From CALNYS01 sp942490855 (GTDB lineage Bacteria; Planctomycetota; Phycisphaerae; Phycisphaerales; UBA1924): a stretch of DNA of 64,000 nucleotides. The DNA lies in assembly GCA_942490855.1 (NCBI GenBank), contig CALNYS010000001.1, forward strand, positions 372,001-436,000, read 5' to 3'. Positions 41,307-50,603 of the stretch are shown piece by piece; the first letter of the stretch is position 1; each line of letters starts with the position of its first letter. A program made the translations under genes and the position numbers. The notes under the pieces were generated by a model, which saw only the letters and a program-made list of their open reading frames with translations, did not search any database and was not told the origin of the DNA.

Positions 41307-42080
41307 ATGGACCCGCGAAAGTGGTTTGCTTCGCTGCCGCTGTTCGGCTCGCCACCTTGCGTCTACTGCGGCGGCCCTGCGGGCACATTCGATCACACCC
41401 CGCCAAGGTGCCTCTTGCCGTCACCAATGCCAAATGGTGCGCCGGCGATGACAGTTCCTGCTTGTGCAGCCTGCAATGGCGGGTTCTCGCTTGACGAAAC
41501 TCGAACTGCTGCGGTCGTATGCACCGTCTCATTTATGGAGGAAGATCGGCAGGCACTGGCGCCGGGAGGTTGGCTGGCAACAGCGATGAAGCGGGATGCG
41601 GATCTGAAACTATTCGTCTCCGCGCGTTTGGGTTCGGATGAGATCTTTCGTGCGGACGAAGAAGTACTCGCTGTGATCTCTAGAGTCATGCGCAAGACGG
41701 CTTTGGGCCTTCTGTTTCACGAGTTTGGACGAGTGGTGCCGCTCGAAAAACTCGATGTACTGGCCATCGAACACGTAAACAACGTGCACGCTACGACACT
41801 TACCGAAAGGCATCGACGAGAAGATGGTCTTTGGTCCGAGGTCACACCATCATGTCGCGAGCTAGAACGTCAGGTGCTCGCCATGTCCGGCTATCCACCA
41901 CCGAGCATGCCCGCTTGGCGAATTTACGCCCCTCGCTACTTCGAGTACATGTTCCTGAAGCGATCGAATGGACGCCTCTTGGTGTCATTGAAGATTCACA
42001 ACGCACTTGCTATCCTACTCGACGCGCCATGGCCAAGCAAAGCGGGCCCATATCGCGGTGGGAAGCCGTCACTGCCGTAG
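41307..42080 (+). CDS. HNH-endonuclease-like zinc protein
   Basis: A 257-residue protein from ATG 41307. The N-terminus has PCVYCGGPAGTFDHTPPRCLL and, about 30 residues on, CAACNGGFSLDE. The two CxxC pairs with DHxPP and CN are a treble-clef HNH arrangement, as in the HNH nucleases that accompany methyltransferases and phage modules. The remainder (EEDRQALAPGGWLATAMKRD...HEFGRVVPLEKLDVLAIEHVNN; CRELERQVLAMSGYPPPSMPAWRIYAPRYFEYMFLKR) matches nothing known to me. It lies 155 bases before the cytosine methyltransferase gene on the same strand, so it could be the cognate nuclease, but no Shine-Dalgarno is seen and the function is inferred. Confidence 0.6.
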   Translation: MDPRKWFASLPLFGSPPCVYCGGPAGTFDHTPPRCLLPSPMPNGAPAMTVPACAACNGGFSLDETRTAAVVCTVSFMEEDRQALAPGGWLATAMKRDADLKLFVSARLGSDEIFRADEEVLAVISRVMRKTALGLLFHEFGRVVPLEKLDVLAIEHVNNVHATTLTERHRREDGLWSEVTPSCRELERQVLAMSGYPPPSMPAWRIYAPRYFEYMFLKRSNGRLLVSLKIHNALAILLDAPWPSKAGPYRGGKPSLP

Positions 42081-42235
42081 GCAGGCATGGGTCACTACGC
42101 CTCGGTTTCAGCCCCGATCTGGCGATGGCGTGATCGAATACCAACGCCATCTCCGTGGCCAGGCCATTTGTCGAGCCAGAGCGTATGATGTGTACCGTCT
42201 GTAGACACTGACAGAATACGAGCACGGGTGCGCGG

Positions 42236-43561
42236 ATGGCCAAGAAATATCAACTCCAGTTTGTGGATCTGTTCGCCGGTGTTGGCGGCTTCCATGTGGG
42301 ACTGGAGCGGCTCGGGCACCGGTGTGTCTTGGCATGTGAAAACAACGAAGCGCTTCAGAAGATCTACTACCAGAACTTCGATCTAGATCCGGCCGGGGAC
42401 ATCCGCGATCTGGAACTGAAAGACATCCCACGACATGACGTGCTTTGTGCTGGCTTTCCGTGCCAGCCCTTCTCGAAAGCTGGTGAACAACTAGGCTTAA
42501 GTTGTGACCGCGATGGGGATCTGTTTGGTGAAATCCTGCGCATCCTGGACGGCCATCGCCCCAAATGGATCCTCCTCGAGAATGTCGCCAACCTCCTTAG
42601 GCATGACCGCGGCGAAACCTATCAATGGATGAAGGACGAACTCGAAGACTTGGGGTATGCGGTCTCCGAACGCGTTCTTTCGCCGCACCAGTTTGGGATC
42701 CCTCAGATTCGAGAGCGTGTGTTCATCGTTGGGTCTACCTGCGGGCTTGATCACTTCGAGTGGCCTGAGCCCCCTGGTGTGATCCCAGACATTCGGAGCG
42801 TGCTCGATCCCGAACCTTCCGATGCGCGAGCCTTACCGGATCACTACGAGCGCTGCCTCGATGTCTGGCAGGAGTTTCTTGACCGCCTTCCTCATGCAGA
42901 GCCGCTTCCGTCCTTCCCGATTTGGACCTTTGAGTTTGGAGCTACGTATCCTTACGAGGGGATACCTCCGCTTCGCCGCGACCCACGCTATCTGGCCCGT
43001 ACTCGTGGTTCATTCGGGCGGCCGCTCTCCGGCCTCACGGAACTCGAACGGCGTGAGCGACTGCCCAGTTACGCCCGAGGAAATACTCAGTTTCCCCGCT
43101 GGAAACAGACGTTCATCGCACAAAACAGAGCGTTCTTCGAAAAGCATCGGCGCCGGCTGAAGGGGTGGCTGCCAAAGCTCGCACCGTTTGCACCCAGCCT
43201 CCAGAAACTCGAATGGAATTGTAAAGGCGAGACACGTCAGCTCGACGAGCATGTCCTCCAATTCCGTGCCTCGGGTGTTCGCGTGAAGCGATCCAACTGG
43301 GCCCCGGCTCTGGTCGCGATGACGACAACTCAGGTTCCGGTGATCACATGGGAGCGGCGATACATGACCGTTCGTGAGTGTTCTCGTCTTCAAGGTCTCG
43401 GTGATCTTGAACTGGCGCCGCTCAACTCGACGAGTGCATATAGGGCGATTGGAAACGCCGTCAGCGCCGACCTCGTAGAGATGATTGGACGCAGACTGCT
43501 TCAAGGCGCAAGCTCAACGTGTCGGCGTACCCGGATAGATTCGCGCTTACTGACGGTGTGA
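42236..43561 (+). CDS. dcm: DNA (cytosine-5-)-methyltransferase
   Basis: A 441-residue C5 methyltransferase. Motif I FVDLFAGVGGFHVGLERLG, motif IV VLCAGFPCQPFSKAGEQ with the catalytic Cys in PCQ, motif VI PKWILLENVANLL (ENV), motif VIII QIRERVFIVG (QxRxR), motif X RAIGNAVSADL; the target-recognition region lies between about residues 200 and 370. It methylates cytosine in a specific but unknown sequence. It is convergent with, and overlaps by 15 bases, the PD-(D/E)XK gene. Together with the three genes on the other strand it forms a restriction-modification-like cassette. The last residues (SSTCRRTRIDSRLLTV) are an unusual extension past motif X. Confidence 0.93.
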   Translation: MAKKYQLQFVDLFAGVGGFHVGLERLGHRCVLACENNEALQKIYYQNFDLDPAGDIRDLELKDIPRHDVLCAGFPCQPFSKAGEQLGLSCDRDGDLFGEILRILDGHRPKWILLENVANLLRHDRGETYQWMKDELEDLGYAVSERVLSPHQFGIPQIRERVFIVGSTCGLDHFEWPEPPGVIPDIRSVLDPEPSDARALPDHYERCLDVWQEFLDRLPHAEPLPSFPIWTFEFGATYPYEGIPPLRRDPRYLARTRGSFGRPLSGLTELERRERLPSYARGNTQFPRWKQTFIAQNRAFFEKHRRRLKGWLPKLAPFAPSLQKLEWNCKGETRQLDEHVLQFRASGVRVKRSNWAPALVAMTTTQVPVITWERRYMTVRECSRLQGLGDLELAPLNSTSAYRAIGNAVSADLVEMIGRRLLQGASSTCRRTRIDSRLLTV

Positions 43562-44545
43562 CAAGGCGCACGTAAGAGCAGCAGCGATGGGACCATCTGT
43601 CGTGGGTGGATCGCCCTGCCAAGGCTGCCCCATGCCAAAGTCAGAGGTGAAGCGAGCTCGGAGCACGCCCACGGGCAGATTGCCCAATTGAGGCACGTCA
43701 CCAGCCGGATACACCTCGAGTGTCGATAGGGCTCGCGCTAGATCAAAGCTGGTCTCGCGAGCCACTTGCCAGTCCCGGCCGAGCGTCCTGATGCACTCTG
43801 TGTCTATTCTTGCCTGCGAATTCGGCGCGAGCGAGAGGACGCGATCCCACAATGCCCCCACGCTGGTCCCTTGCGATACGCGCTCCGTCATGATCGATAC
43901 GAATGCTGCCGTGACTCCGGGGGGCGGCGTCACTTGACTCGATGCCAATTCATGGTGCCGCTGAATTGACGTGGTGGCCTTGACATCGAGCCGCTCGGTC
44001 TCAGATCCGAAGTCGTACCGAGATCCCGAGTGGCTTCGCCATTGGCGAGCGAGCTGCGCAGGGTACGGGCAGTAAGCGATGAGCAGGAGTTCTGCCCAAA
44101 TCCCGAGGATCTGAGCATCCCCGGCGTACGAATATTCTCTGAAGAGGTCGAGAAGGCGTTCGACGATCTCGCCAAGGGACTTTTGAGTCGCGGGAGCGCC
44201 ATCAACAAGAACACCACCGACGGCTCGAACAAACAGTTCGATCGTTGGATCGTCTTGAGCCAGGCATTCGAGAAGGCTTACGGTCACTTCCTGGTGGCGC
44301 TCCCCGTCATCGATGGACACCCTGACTCCGTGACGCACTCGAAGCAGCGGGAGTGAGACAGCCGGATGGCTATTTCGCTCGCCCGTAGCTACCAGAAGAA
44401 ATGCAACGCCTGCGTGAGAGTTGCGTCCAACCCACCCGATTCCCTCGCCACCAGGCAGCGAGCGAACGACGAAGCTGAGTTGGTCGTGGTCCGGTCGCGG
44501 CTGTATCGACTGGACAGTCCGTAATAGAGAGTCGAATCTGATCAC
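43547..44545 (-). CDS. PD-(D/E)XK motif nuclease-like protein (DUF4420 type)
   Basis: A 332-residue protein beginning at GTG 44545, whose bases overlap the stop of the Z1 gene (GTGA). Markers: LLDLFREYSYAGDAQILGIWAELLLIAY (the E of the nuclease core), then SGSRYDFGSETERLDVKATTSIQRHHELASSQ, which has D...ExxRLDVKAT in the place of the D-(D/E)XK centre. This agrees with the PD-(D/E)XK motif protein family (DUF4420) found with Z1-domain and GHKL proteins. An earlier in-frame ATG (44599) would extend it into Z1 coding sequence and is less likely. It is the candidate DNA-cutting subunit. Confidence 0.82.
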   Translation of the reverse strand: MIRFDSLLRTVQSIQPRPDHDQLSFVVRSLPGGEGIGWVGRNSHAGVAFLLVATGERNSHPAVSLPLLRVRHGVRVSIDDGERHQEVTVSLLECLAQDDPTIELFVRAVGGVLVDGAPATQKSLGEIVERLLDLFREYSYAGDAQILGIWAELLLIAYCPYPAQLARQWRSHSGSRYDFGSETERLDVKATTSIQRHHELASSQVTPPPGVTAAFVSIMTERVSQGTSVGALWDRVLSLAPNSQARIDTECIRTLGRDWQVARETSFDLARALSTLEVYPAGDVPQLGNLPVGVLRARFTSDFGMGQPWQGDPPTTDGPIAAALTCALSHRQ

Positions 44546-46788
44546 TGTGCAGCCTGGTTCTGGCGAATCATCGGCCGGTTGACACGGTCGCCCAGCCACA
44601 GTGCGAGAACCGGAACCTTCGATTCGATCACCTCGCGTTCGGTGGCCGAGGTGCTGTCGCTACCCTGTCCCACGTCGAAGCGGTGGAGTTGCAGGGTGAC
44701 GTCGTTAAGGTGAACTTCCCGGTCCCCCGAGTAGGCATATGGCGGTCGACCCGGGTGGGCACCGGCAAAAACCTGCTTGATGCGCCCTGCGTCATCTACG
44801 CCGCGGAACGGCTCAGAGTCCGGCCGCATGACGATAATGTTCGCCACTAGGTCCTGGTATTCGTCGAGCGCGTTCGCGATCATCGACAATGCGACCTGCC
44901 ACTGCGTGTGCTCCTCGGCATCTGGTAGAACCACGCCTGCGAGAACCTGTTCGTAGAGCTCCCGCAGAGGGATATCGATCAGTCCAGTATGGCGATGATC
45001 ATTCCGGATCCTGCTGGCATCCTCAATCCACGGGGCTTCGGTGAACTGCAACAAGCTTCCACGTGACGCGAGGAAATCTTGCGTCATCGCACCGTTCTCG
45101 CGACACCGATTGACGCGTTCGAGTGTCCCCGCTTGAGCCAGCCAACCCTTTCGCAGGATGTACCGCGTCGGGTTATCGACTAAGACAGCTGGACGTGTGG
45201 GCCTGAGTTGGGCGTCGAGTTCAAACTCCCGTGGAATCGTCGGCTCGGCTAAGCGATGACGATTTCGCTCGAGAAATCCGCGCATGCTAGTCTCGTGACG
45301 CACATACACCGAGAACGCCCGTCGAGCATCAGGACCAAGGTAAATCCGGCACAGGTCTTCGTAGCCCTGCTTGTATCCGAAGAATCGAGCCCGCTGCTGG
45401 ATTGTGTCAGCTTGACCCGTGCCGATATCTCGTGGCATGTAGGTGACCGTCAGGCCTTCGACGGTGAAGCCGCGGTCCAGGTTCTGACCGCCAACGAGAA
45501 TCCACGAATAGGCTTGCCCCCATTCCGTTGACCAGTCGGTTCGGTCGACCCCTGGCCGGGCGTTCACTTCGCGCACCTGCGTGTGCCCGATTGCCTCGGA
45601 CAACTTCTCAGCCAACTCGTCGAAATCGGCGAGTTCACCATTGGTGTTCGTCCCGGCCAAGTCCTTGTAAGCCTCGCGGAATGCGTCCAGTTGCTGCGGA
45701 CGATCATGCTCGTCGGCGATCTCGCGACGCCATGAATCCATCGCCATCCGAATCCTGTCTGCGAAGAACTGATGGCTATTCTGCGATCGCGATGGATGAA
45801 CCATCATCGAACGGTTTGGCGGTACTGGAAGCTCACCCGTACGCCCTTCTGTGACGAGCCCCTGCGCGACTCCCAGGAAAAACACTCGCATCGCCTTGAA
45901 CAACGATGGCGGTGCCTCGAGTAAATCGTCGGCCATCTGGAGGTCGTTCTGCGAAATGATTCGGACGAGGTCATCTTCACGGTCGACGAACACCCGATGT
46001 CCCCCGACATAGCCATCGCCGGGCTCGAGAGGTTCGCAGAAGCTCGGCGAGAGGCGGTCCCACAGTGGAATGAAGATGTTCGCCTGAGGCGTTGCGGTGT
46101 ACTGCAGGTAGGTGTGCCGCGGAGCGCGGTCGCGAAGCCCGAGAATCTGGGAGTAGTTTGCACTCTCTCCGTTCTGGTTCACTCGAGTGTTCAAAGATAT
46201 CTGGTCGGCCTCGTCGTCGATGATCAGCATCGGCGATGCCGCGTCTCCGAGCGCCTCAATCAGGGCACCCAGGTTCTGAACGTGCCGATGATGCTTGAGC
46301 GAGGTAAGAAGCAGTGTCTTTGGGCGCCCGTTCTCCCATCCTGCGAGTGCCGTGTTGAGTTCGTGAAGCTGTGCATCTGTCGGGTTGTGTGCGCGATGCC
46401 ATGGGCGCCGGAAGTTCGCGCCGACGTCGAGGTCCTTCGCAAGACGGTCTTTATTCTGGTCCGCGAGATTCAGCGATGAGCCTGCAATCACAGCGACACA
46501 TCGGAATCCGTTGTCATGAGCGGCCGCTGCCACAGATGTGAAGGACAGCGTCTTGCCGCTCTGGACATAGCCGACCACTAAGCCTGTGCTATTCGTTTCG
46601 TTTGTACTCAGTGCGGGGTTCACGCACCGTCGCAGGATACGGATGGTCGAATCACGGACAGCACGTCTGGCAACTGAGTCATTCGGGAACTTGTTGCCAA
46701 GGAGGCGCTCGAGTTCCCTACCGACAACGGGATCCCACCCATTGCCACCTGGCCCAACGATCCTCGCCTCGGCATCGCTAGTGCTCAT
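44542..46788 (-). CDS. Z1-domain superfamily II helicase-like protein
   Basis: A 748-residue protein. Walker A is GLVVGYVQSGKTLSFTSVAAAAHDNG (GxxxSGKT); Walker B is PMLIIDDEADQIS; helicase-like blocks include LLLTSLKHHRHVQNLG, QYTATPQANIFIPLWD, SWILVGGQNLDRGFTVEGLTVTYMPRD and IQQRARFFGYKQGYEDLCRIYL. This is the arrangement of Z1 (PF10593) proteins, helicase-like partners of GHKL ATPases in restriction-type cassettes. It overlaps the GHKL gene by 4 bases (ATGA) and the nuclease gene by 4 bases. Probable role: DNA translocation or remodelling. Confidence 0.9.
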   Translation of the reverse strand: MSTSDAEARIVGPGGNGWDPVVGRELERLLGNKFPNDSVARRAVRDSTIRILRRCVNPALSTNETNSTGLVVGYVQSGKTLSFTSVAAAAHDNGFRCVAVIAGSSLNLADQNKDRLAKDLDVGANFRRPWHRAHNPTDAQLHELNTALAGWENGRPKTLLLTSLKHHRHVQNLGALIEALGDAASPMLIIDDEADQISLNTRVNQNGESANYSQILGLRDRAPRHTYLQYTATPQANIFIPLWDRLSPSFCEPLEPGDGYVGGHRVFVDREDDLVRIISQNDLQMADDLLEAPPSLFKAMRVFFLGVAQGLVTEGRTGELPVPPNRSMMVHPSRSQNSHQFFADRIRMAMDSWRREIADEHDRPQQLDAFREAYKDLAGTNTNGELADFDELAEKLSEAIGHTQVREVNARPGVDRTDWSTEWGQAYSWILVGGQNLDRGFTVEGLTVTYMPRDIGTGQADTIQQRARFFGYKQGYEDLCRIYLGPDARRAFSVYVRHETSMRGFLERNRHRLAEPTIPREFELDAQLRPTRPAVLVDNPTRYILRKGWLAQAGTLERVNRCRENGAMTQDFLASRGSLLQFTEAPWIEDASRIRNDHRHTGLIDIPLRELYEQVLAGVVLPDAEEHTQWQVALSMIANALDEYQDLVANIIVMRPDSEPFRGVDDAGRIKQVFAGAHPGRPPYAYSGDREVHLNDVTLQLHRFDVGQGSDSTSATEREVIESKVPVLALWLGDRVNRPMIRQNQAAQ

Positions 46789-48356
46789 GCGCTACCTCCA
46801 TCGTTTCGTCGCGAAAGTGATGATCGCAGCAACTCATTGGCGTTGCGCCGGAGTTCGCCTGGACCGCAGCTTCCGCCGCTGAACCGTGCGAGCACCTCCG
46901 CCAAGCCGAATGCGGCGGCCAATCGGAGGATGGGCTCAAGACTCTCCTGGTCATCAAGCCGCACCATTCTCCTCATAAACGGGCTGGCCAAATTCACCCG
47001 GAGGCCGACGCGGCGGGTACGAAGCGCCTCGTTCTGATCGCACGCGATCTCGAGCCAGTCAGTCGCGCTCTCGGTGCCGGAGAGTTCGACTGTGACATTC
47101 CACTCTCCGCCCGTCGCGCTGATAGCAAACTCTCGATGCTCAACGGCCGCGGTATCTTTCTCAGGAAGTTCCGGTGGTGGTTCGGGTGCCGTTGCGGTCG
47201 ATGCGCCAACACGCGTAAGATCCTCTGCGCCGTGGTTCACGAGCGCGGTGACGACGCCTGAGACTGCATTGCTCGTTGCTCGAGATGTACTCGATCCTGT
47301 CGGGCGACCGCTTCGGTAGTTTCTGGCCTGCTTTAAGAGAGGGAGTGGGTCCTCGTCCAGGGTTCTTCGGAGCTTCTCCAAGAACTGATCTTCTGCATCT
47401 CCCCAGCGGAAGCCGTCCTTTGTGTGCGACACGTCGAAGTCATCCATGTGGAGTTCACCCCACACCCGCTGTGATTCGTAGGTATTGCCGCTCCCGAAAA
47501 TCTCAGGAGGTCGGTACTTCTCGTCACCGGTCCCAACGATCGCACGGTTCCTTCGAAATAGGCACAGGCCTGCACGGCGCGTATCGCCGCGAGCCAAGAG
47601 GCCAGCCTCGCCACATACCACCCGGCCATCATCGAGCTCGAAGGCAATCGACTTGCGCCATTGTTTGGGTTCTCCATCGGGCTCGTTTTCCACTGTGTAG
47701 CGAGGGGCAACGAGCAAGTCCGGTTCGTTGTACTCAAGAGCCTCGTACAATGCGGATGGTGACGCACCGGGGACTCGTAATTGGAGCAGATCGTCACGGA
47801 TGAAGCAACGGTAGATATCCGTGAGGTGATCTCGGATCTTCGCCAGCGTGCGACCCTGCGGAACCTGGTAGACGTTGCGGAGAGTTATCCGCGTGAAGTG
47901 GTCTGCTGGGTCACATGGGATGGTTTCGATGTCGAGTTCATCGATCCGATCCTGAATGATCTTGTCGATGTCAAAGTAAATACGGCGTTCAACAGACTCA
48001 CCAATGGCGCTGGTGCGTACATCCCACACAGGAGCGAACCAGCAAGATGCACTCTTCATCCCCATTCCGAACTGACTTAGGCCCGCTGCATCCTGCGGTG
48101 GTTCCGCTGGACGAAACGCACGAGCGATGTCGGATTCGGCAATACCGCCGGCGTTATCACTGATGACAATGCTCTTGTCGAGGCGGTCGATCTCAATCGA
48201 CACGGAGAGCTTCGCGCGCGGTCCCATTTGTTCACACGTCGACAAAAAGCTCTGCACCGCGTTGTCTACATATTCGGCCAGCGCATACCAAGGCTTGTAC
48301 TCCAAGTGGCGGAGCACGGCGAGGATATTTACTCCAGGACGGATACCGACGCGCAT
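46785..48356 (-). CDS. GHKL (MutL/Hsp90/MORC-like) ATPase
   Basis: A 523-residue protein. The ATP site shows WYALAEYVDNAVQSF (N-box), VISDNAGGIAESD (G1, DxAGG) and GLSQFGMGMKSASCW (G2, GxGMK). A MutL S5-like domain follows, then a distinctive C-terminal part (PEPPPELPEKDTAAVEHREFAISATGGEWNVTVELSG). MORC-like GHKL ATPases in restriction-type operons next to Z1 and PD-(D/E)XK genes have been described by Iyer, Abhiman and Aravind; this cassette fits. First gene of the three-gene minus-strand operon. The ATG is preceded by GAGG at close spacing. Confidence 0.9.
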   Translation of the reverse strand: MRVGIRPGVNILAVLRHLEYKPWYALAEYVDNAVQSFLSTCEQMGPRAKLSVSIEIDRLDKSIVISDNAGGIAESDIARAFRPAEPPQDAAGLSQFGMGMKSASCWFAPVWDVRTSAIGESVERRIYFDIDKIIQDRIDELDIETIPCDPADHFTRITLRNVYQVPQGRTLAKIRDHLTDIYRCFIRDDLLQLRVPGASPSALYEALEYNEPDLLVAPRYTVENEPDGEPKQWRKSIAFELDDGRVVCGEAGLLARGDTRRAGLCLFRRNRAIVGTGDEKYRPPEIFGSGNTYESQRVWGELHMDDFDVSHTKDGFRWGDAEDQFLEKLRRTLDEDPLPLLKQARNYRSGRPTGSSTSRATSNAVSGVVTALVNHGAEDLTRVGASTATAPEPPPELPEKDTAAVEHREFAISATGGEWNVTVELSGTESATDWLEIACDQNEALRTRRVGLRVNLASPFMRRMVRLDDQESLEPILRLAAAFGLAEVLARFSGGSCGPGELRRNANELLRSSLSRRNDGGSA

Positions 48357-48605
48357 GCCTCAAATCCTGCTCGCGAGATTTTTTCCAAGCTACGGCATAT
48401 CACCACGGTGGTGACCGACTGCCTTGAGGATATCGCACACGTTACGGTCAGGCAGAAGCTGTCGGCGATCGGCCTATGTCTAGGGTGAGATGTAGCACTC
48501 AGCAGTCTGGGGAGTATTGACCATTCGTTCAGAATCTGCCAGTGTAATGCTACTGACCATACTCGATTGAATGGCCATATCCATGCCTGCCCCCAAGGGC
48601 TACGG

Positions 48606-50474
48606 TCAGATTTCGATTATCGCGACTTGCGCAATCGCCGGGCTCGGGAGGGTGCGTGCCGACAGAATCCGCGTCTCATCAACGGAGAGTGTCAGTGATT
48701 CAACGCACTGCCGAAGCGCTGCCACTCGTGCGTCGTTGGATTCGTTTCGAAGTGTCATTTCTAAGCCTGCAATAAACCCACCGTACTCTTGGACCAAGCT
48801 CTGGACTTCGTGTTCGCGAAGTGCGAGGCGTTCGAGTTCGGCTGAGCGTGCCTTGAGTTGTTCTCGTTGCTTCCGGAGATAGCCGAGCCGCTCTTCGATC
48901 AGGTCACGAGTCTCCACTGACATCTTGTCAAGCAAAGCCGCGATGTTGGACTCAATGCGGTCGCGATCGGTCTCGAGACGCTTCCTCGCCTCTGCGACGT
49001 CGTGCGCCTCGTGACCAAGGTGCTCTCGAACAGCGGCGGCGAGCCGATCTCGCCCGCCCTCGCCCCCGTACCGCTGCTTGTAGAACTCCAATACCGCCTC
49101 AATGACGGCGTTCTCGAGTTTCTCCTGCGGTATCGCCCCGAACTCGCACGCCTTACGGCCCTTGGCGATGTAGCTGCCGCAGGCGTAGTAGCGGTGCTTG
49201 ATCTTCGTCCCGTCCTTGCGCGGCTTGCCCTTCGTTCGGGTGACGCCCTGGTACTTCCCGCCGCAGCGTCCACACTGGATCAGCCCAGACAGCAGAAACC
49301 TCGCTCGCTTGCCGCTCCATCCGCCCTCCGGCCGCTTCGGCTCACCGCGCTGAGCGATGGACGAGTGCTTGCCCTCCCGGATCTCCTGCGCAAGCTGCCA
49401 CGTCCGCCGCGGCACGATCGGCTCGTGCGTATCGCGGACGATGATCCAATCTGAGCGGTCGTTCGGCACCAGTCGCGCGCCGTGGACGTGGCGGCGCTCG
49501 ACCGGTCGACCACCACCGGACGTCACCCGTTCAATGCGGTGGAAGCGTCCATCAGTGCGCCGGTTCCAGACCATGTCTCCGCAGTAGATCGGGTTCACGA
49601 GGATGGAACGGACCGTTGAGTCGCGCCACTCACCCGAGTAGATGCGCGCCCAGCCAGGGCCGCGCGGTGTCGCCATGCCGTGGTCGTTGAGGTAGCTGGA
49701 TACCGCGGTGAGCCCTCGTCGTTCCTCGGTGTAGAGCCGGAAGATCGTCCGGACGGTCCGAACGCGCTTCGGGTGCCCGAGCACGAGCTGGCCCACATCG
49801 CGCTTGGAGACGTTGATCTTCTCGCCGCGGTCGAGTGTTCGGACTATCGTCCCGGCGTCATCGAGCTGCTGCTTCGTCCCGTCGGGCATGAACCGTAGCC
49901 TGAAGAGGAACTCCCCCCGGTCCGAGGTGTAGCGGAGGTCATAGCCGTGGGGCGGCACGCCGCCCATCCAGCCGCCGGTCTCGGCCTTGGAGAGCTGGCC
50001 GCGGATCGTGACCTTCGAGAGGTCCTTGGACTCCTGCCGCGCCTGCCACTGCTTGACCGGGCGGAGCAGGTCGTCCGTGTCGCTTGATTCGCCGAAACCG
50101 GCGAAGCCCTCGGCGACGTAGAGCACCTCGACACCGCTCGTGCGGAGCAGGTGGCGGTAGTAGCCGGCCTCGTCGTTGTCGAGCCGACCGAAGCGCTTCA
50201 CGTCGTAGACGACGACCAAGCCGAAGTCACGGCCCGCGGCGCCAGCGGCGGCGATCATCTCTTGGAAGGCGGGGCGGTTCGTGGCGCGGGTACCGCTGAT
50301 GGCGTCGTCGACGTACCAGCGGTTCAGGGAGAGGCCGTTCTCGGCGCAGTATCTCTCGATAGCGCGCTTCTGGTCGGCGATGGACTGCTCCTGCTTGTCG
50401 GTCGAGCGGCGGGCGTAGCCCACCGCGGCGGTCTCGAGTGCTCGGCGGCTTCGGCGGGGGAGGGGGTGGTTCAT
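48606..50474 (-). CDS. Large serine recombinase
   Basis: A protein of about 622 residues (ATG 50474, or 50486 with four more residues). The resolvase domain has the nucleophile in VGYARRSTDKQEQSIADQ, and DFGLVVVYDVKRFGRLDNDEAGYYRHLL further on. The recombinase domain (RTVRTIFRLYTEERRGLTAVSSYLNDHGMATPRG...WRDSTVRSILVNPIYCGDMVWNRR) and zinc ribbon (CGRCGGKYQG...YYACGSYIAKGRKAC) follow, then a coiled-coil (DVAEARKRLETDRDRIESNIAALLDKM). It is the likely integrase of the island between 41 and 55.5 kb. The palindromes just upstream may be its binding or crossover region. Confidence 0.93.
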   Translation of the reverse strand: MNHPLPRRSRRALETAAVGYARRSTDKQEQSIADQKRAIERYCAENGLSLNRWYVDDAISGTRATNRPAFQEMIAAAGAAGRDFGLVVVYDVKRFGRLDNDEAGYYRHLLRTSGVEVLYVAEGFAGFGESSDTDDLLRPVKQWQARQESKDLSKVTIRGQLSKAETGGWMGGVPPHGYDLRYTSDRGEFLFRLRFMPDGTKQQLDDAGTIVRTLDRGEKINVSKRDVGQLVLGHPKRVRTVRTIFRLYTEERRGLTAVSSYLNDHGMATPRGPGWARIYSGEWRDSTVRSILVNPIYCGDMVWNRRTDGRFHRIERVTSGGGRPVERRHVHGARLVPNDRSDWIIVRDTHEPIVPRRTWQLAQEIREGKHSSIAQRGEPKRPEGGWSGKRARFLLSGLIQCGRCGGKYQGVTRTKGKPRKDGTKIKHRYYACGSYIAKGRKACEFGAIPQEKLENAVIEAVLEFYKQRYGGEGGRDRLAAAVREHLGHEAHDVAEARKRLETDRDRIESNIAALLDKMSVETRDLIEERLGYLRKQREQLKARSAELERLALREHEVQSLVQEYGGFIAGLEMTLRNESNDARVAALRQCVESLTLSVDETRILSARTLPSPAIAQVAIIEI

Positions 50475-50476
50475 AG

Positions 50477-50559
50477 CCCCATACATCCATGGGTGTGGGG
50501 CGATAGCAAGCGGATACCGCGGCTGAATCAGGTTCTTTCAACATCATCCATATGGATGA
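50477..50559. promoter_or_regulatory. Two palindromes in front of the serine recombinase
   Basis: An imperfect 24-bp palindrome (CCCCATACATCC / CATGGGTGTGGGG region) covers 50477-50500, right at the recombinase start codon. A perfect 16-bp palindrome TCATCCATATGGATGA lies at 50544-50559. Both contain the same core CATCCAT. They may be an operator pair for self-repression or part of an attachment site. Confidence 0.5.
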
Positions 50560-50603
50560 ATGCGCCTGGAGACCTATCGTGTCTCCTCTGCCGTGATCTG
50601 CCT

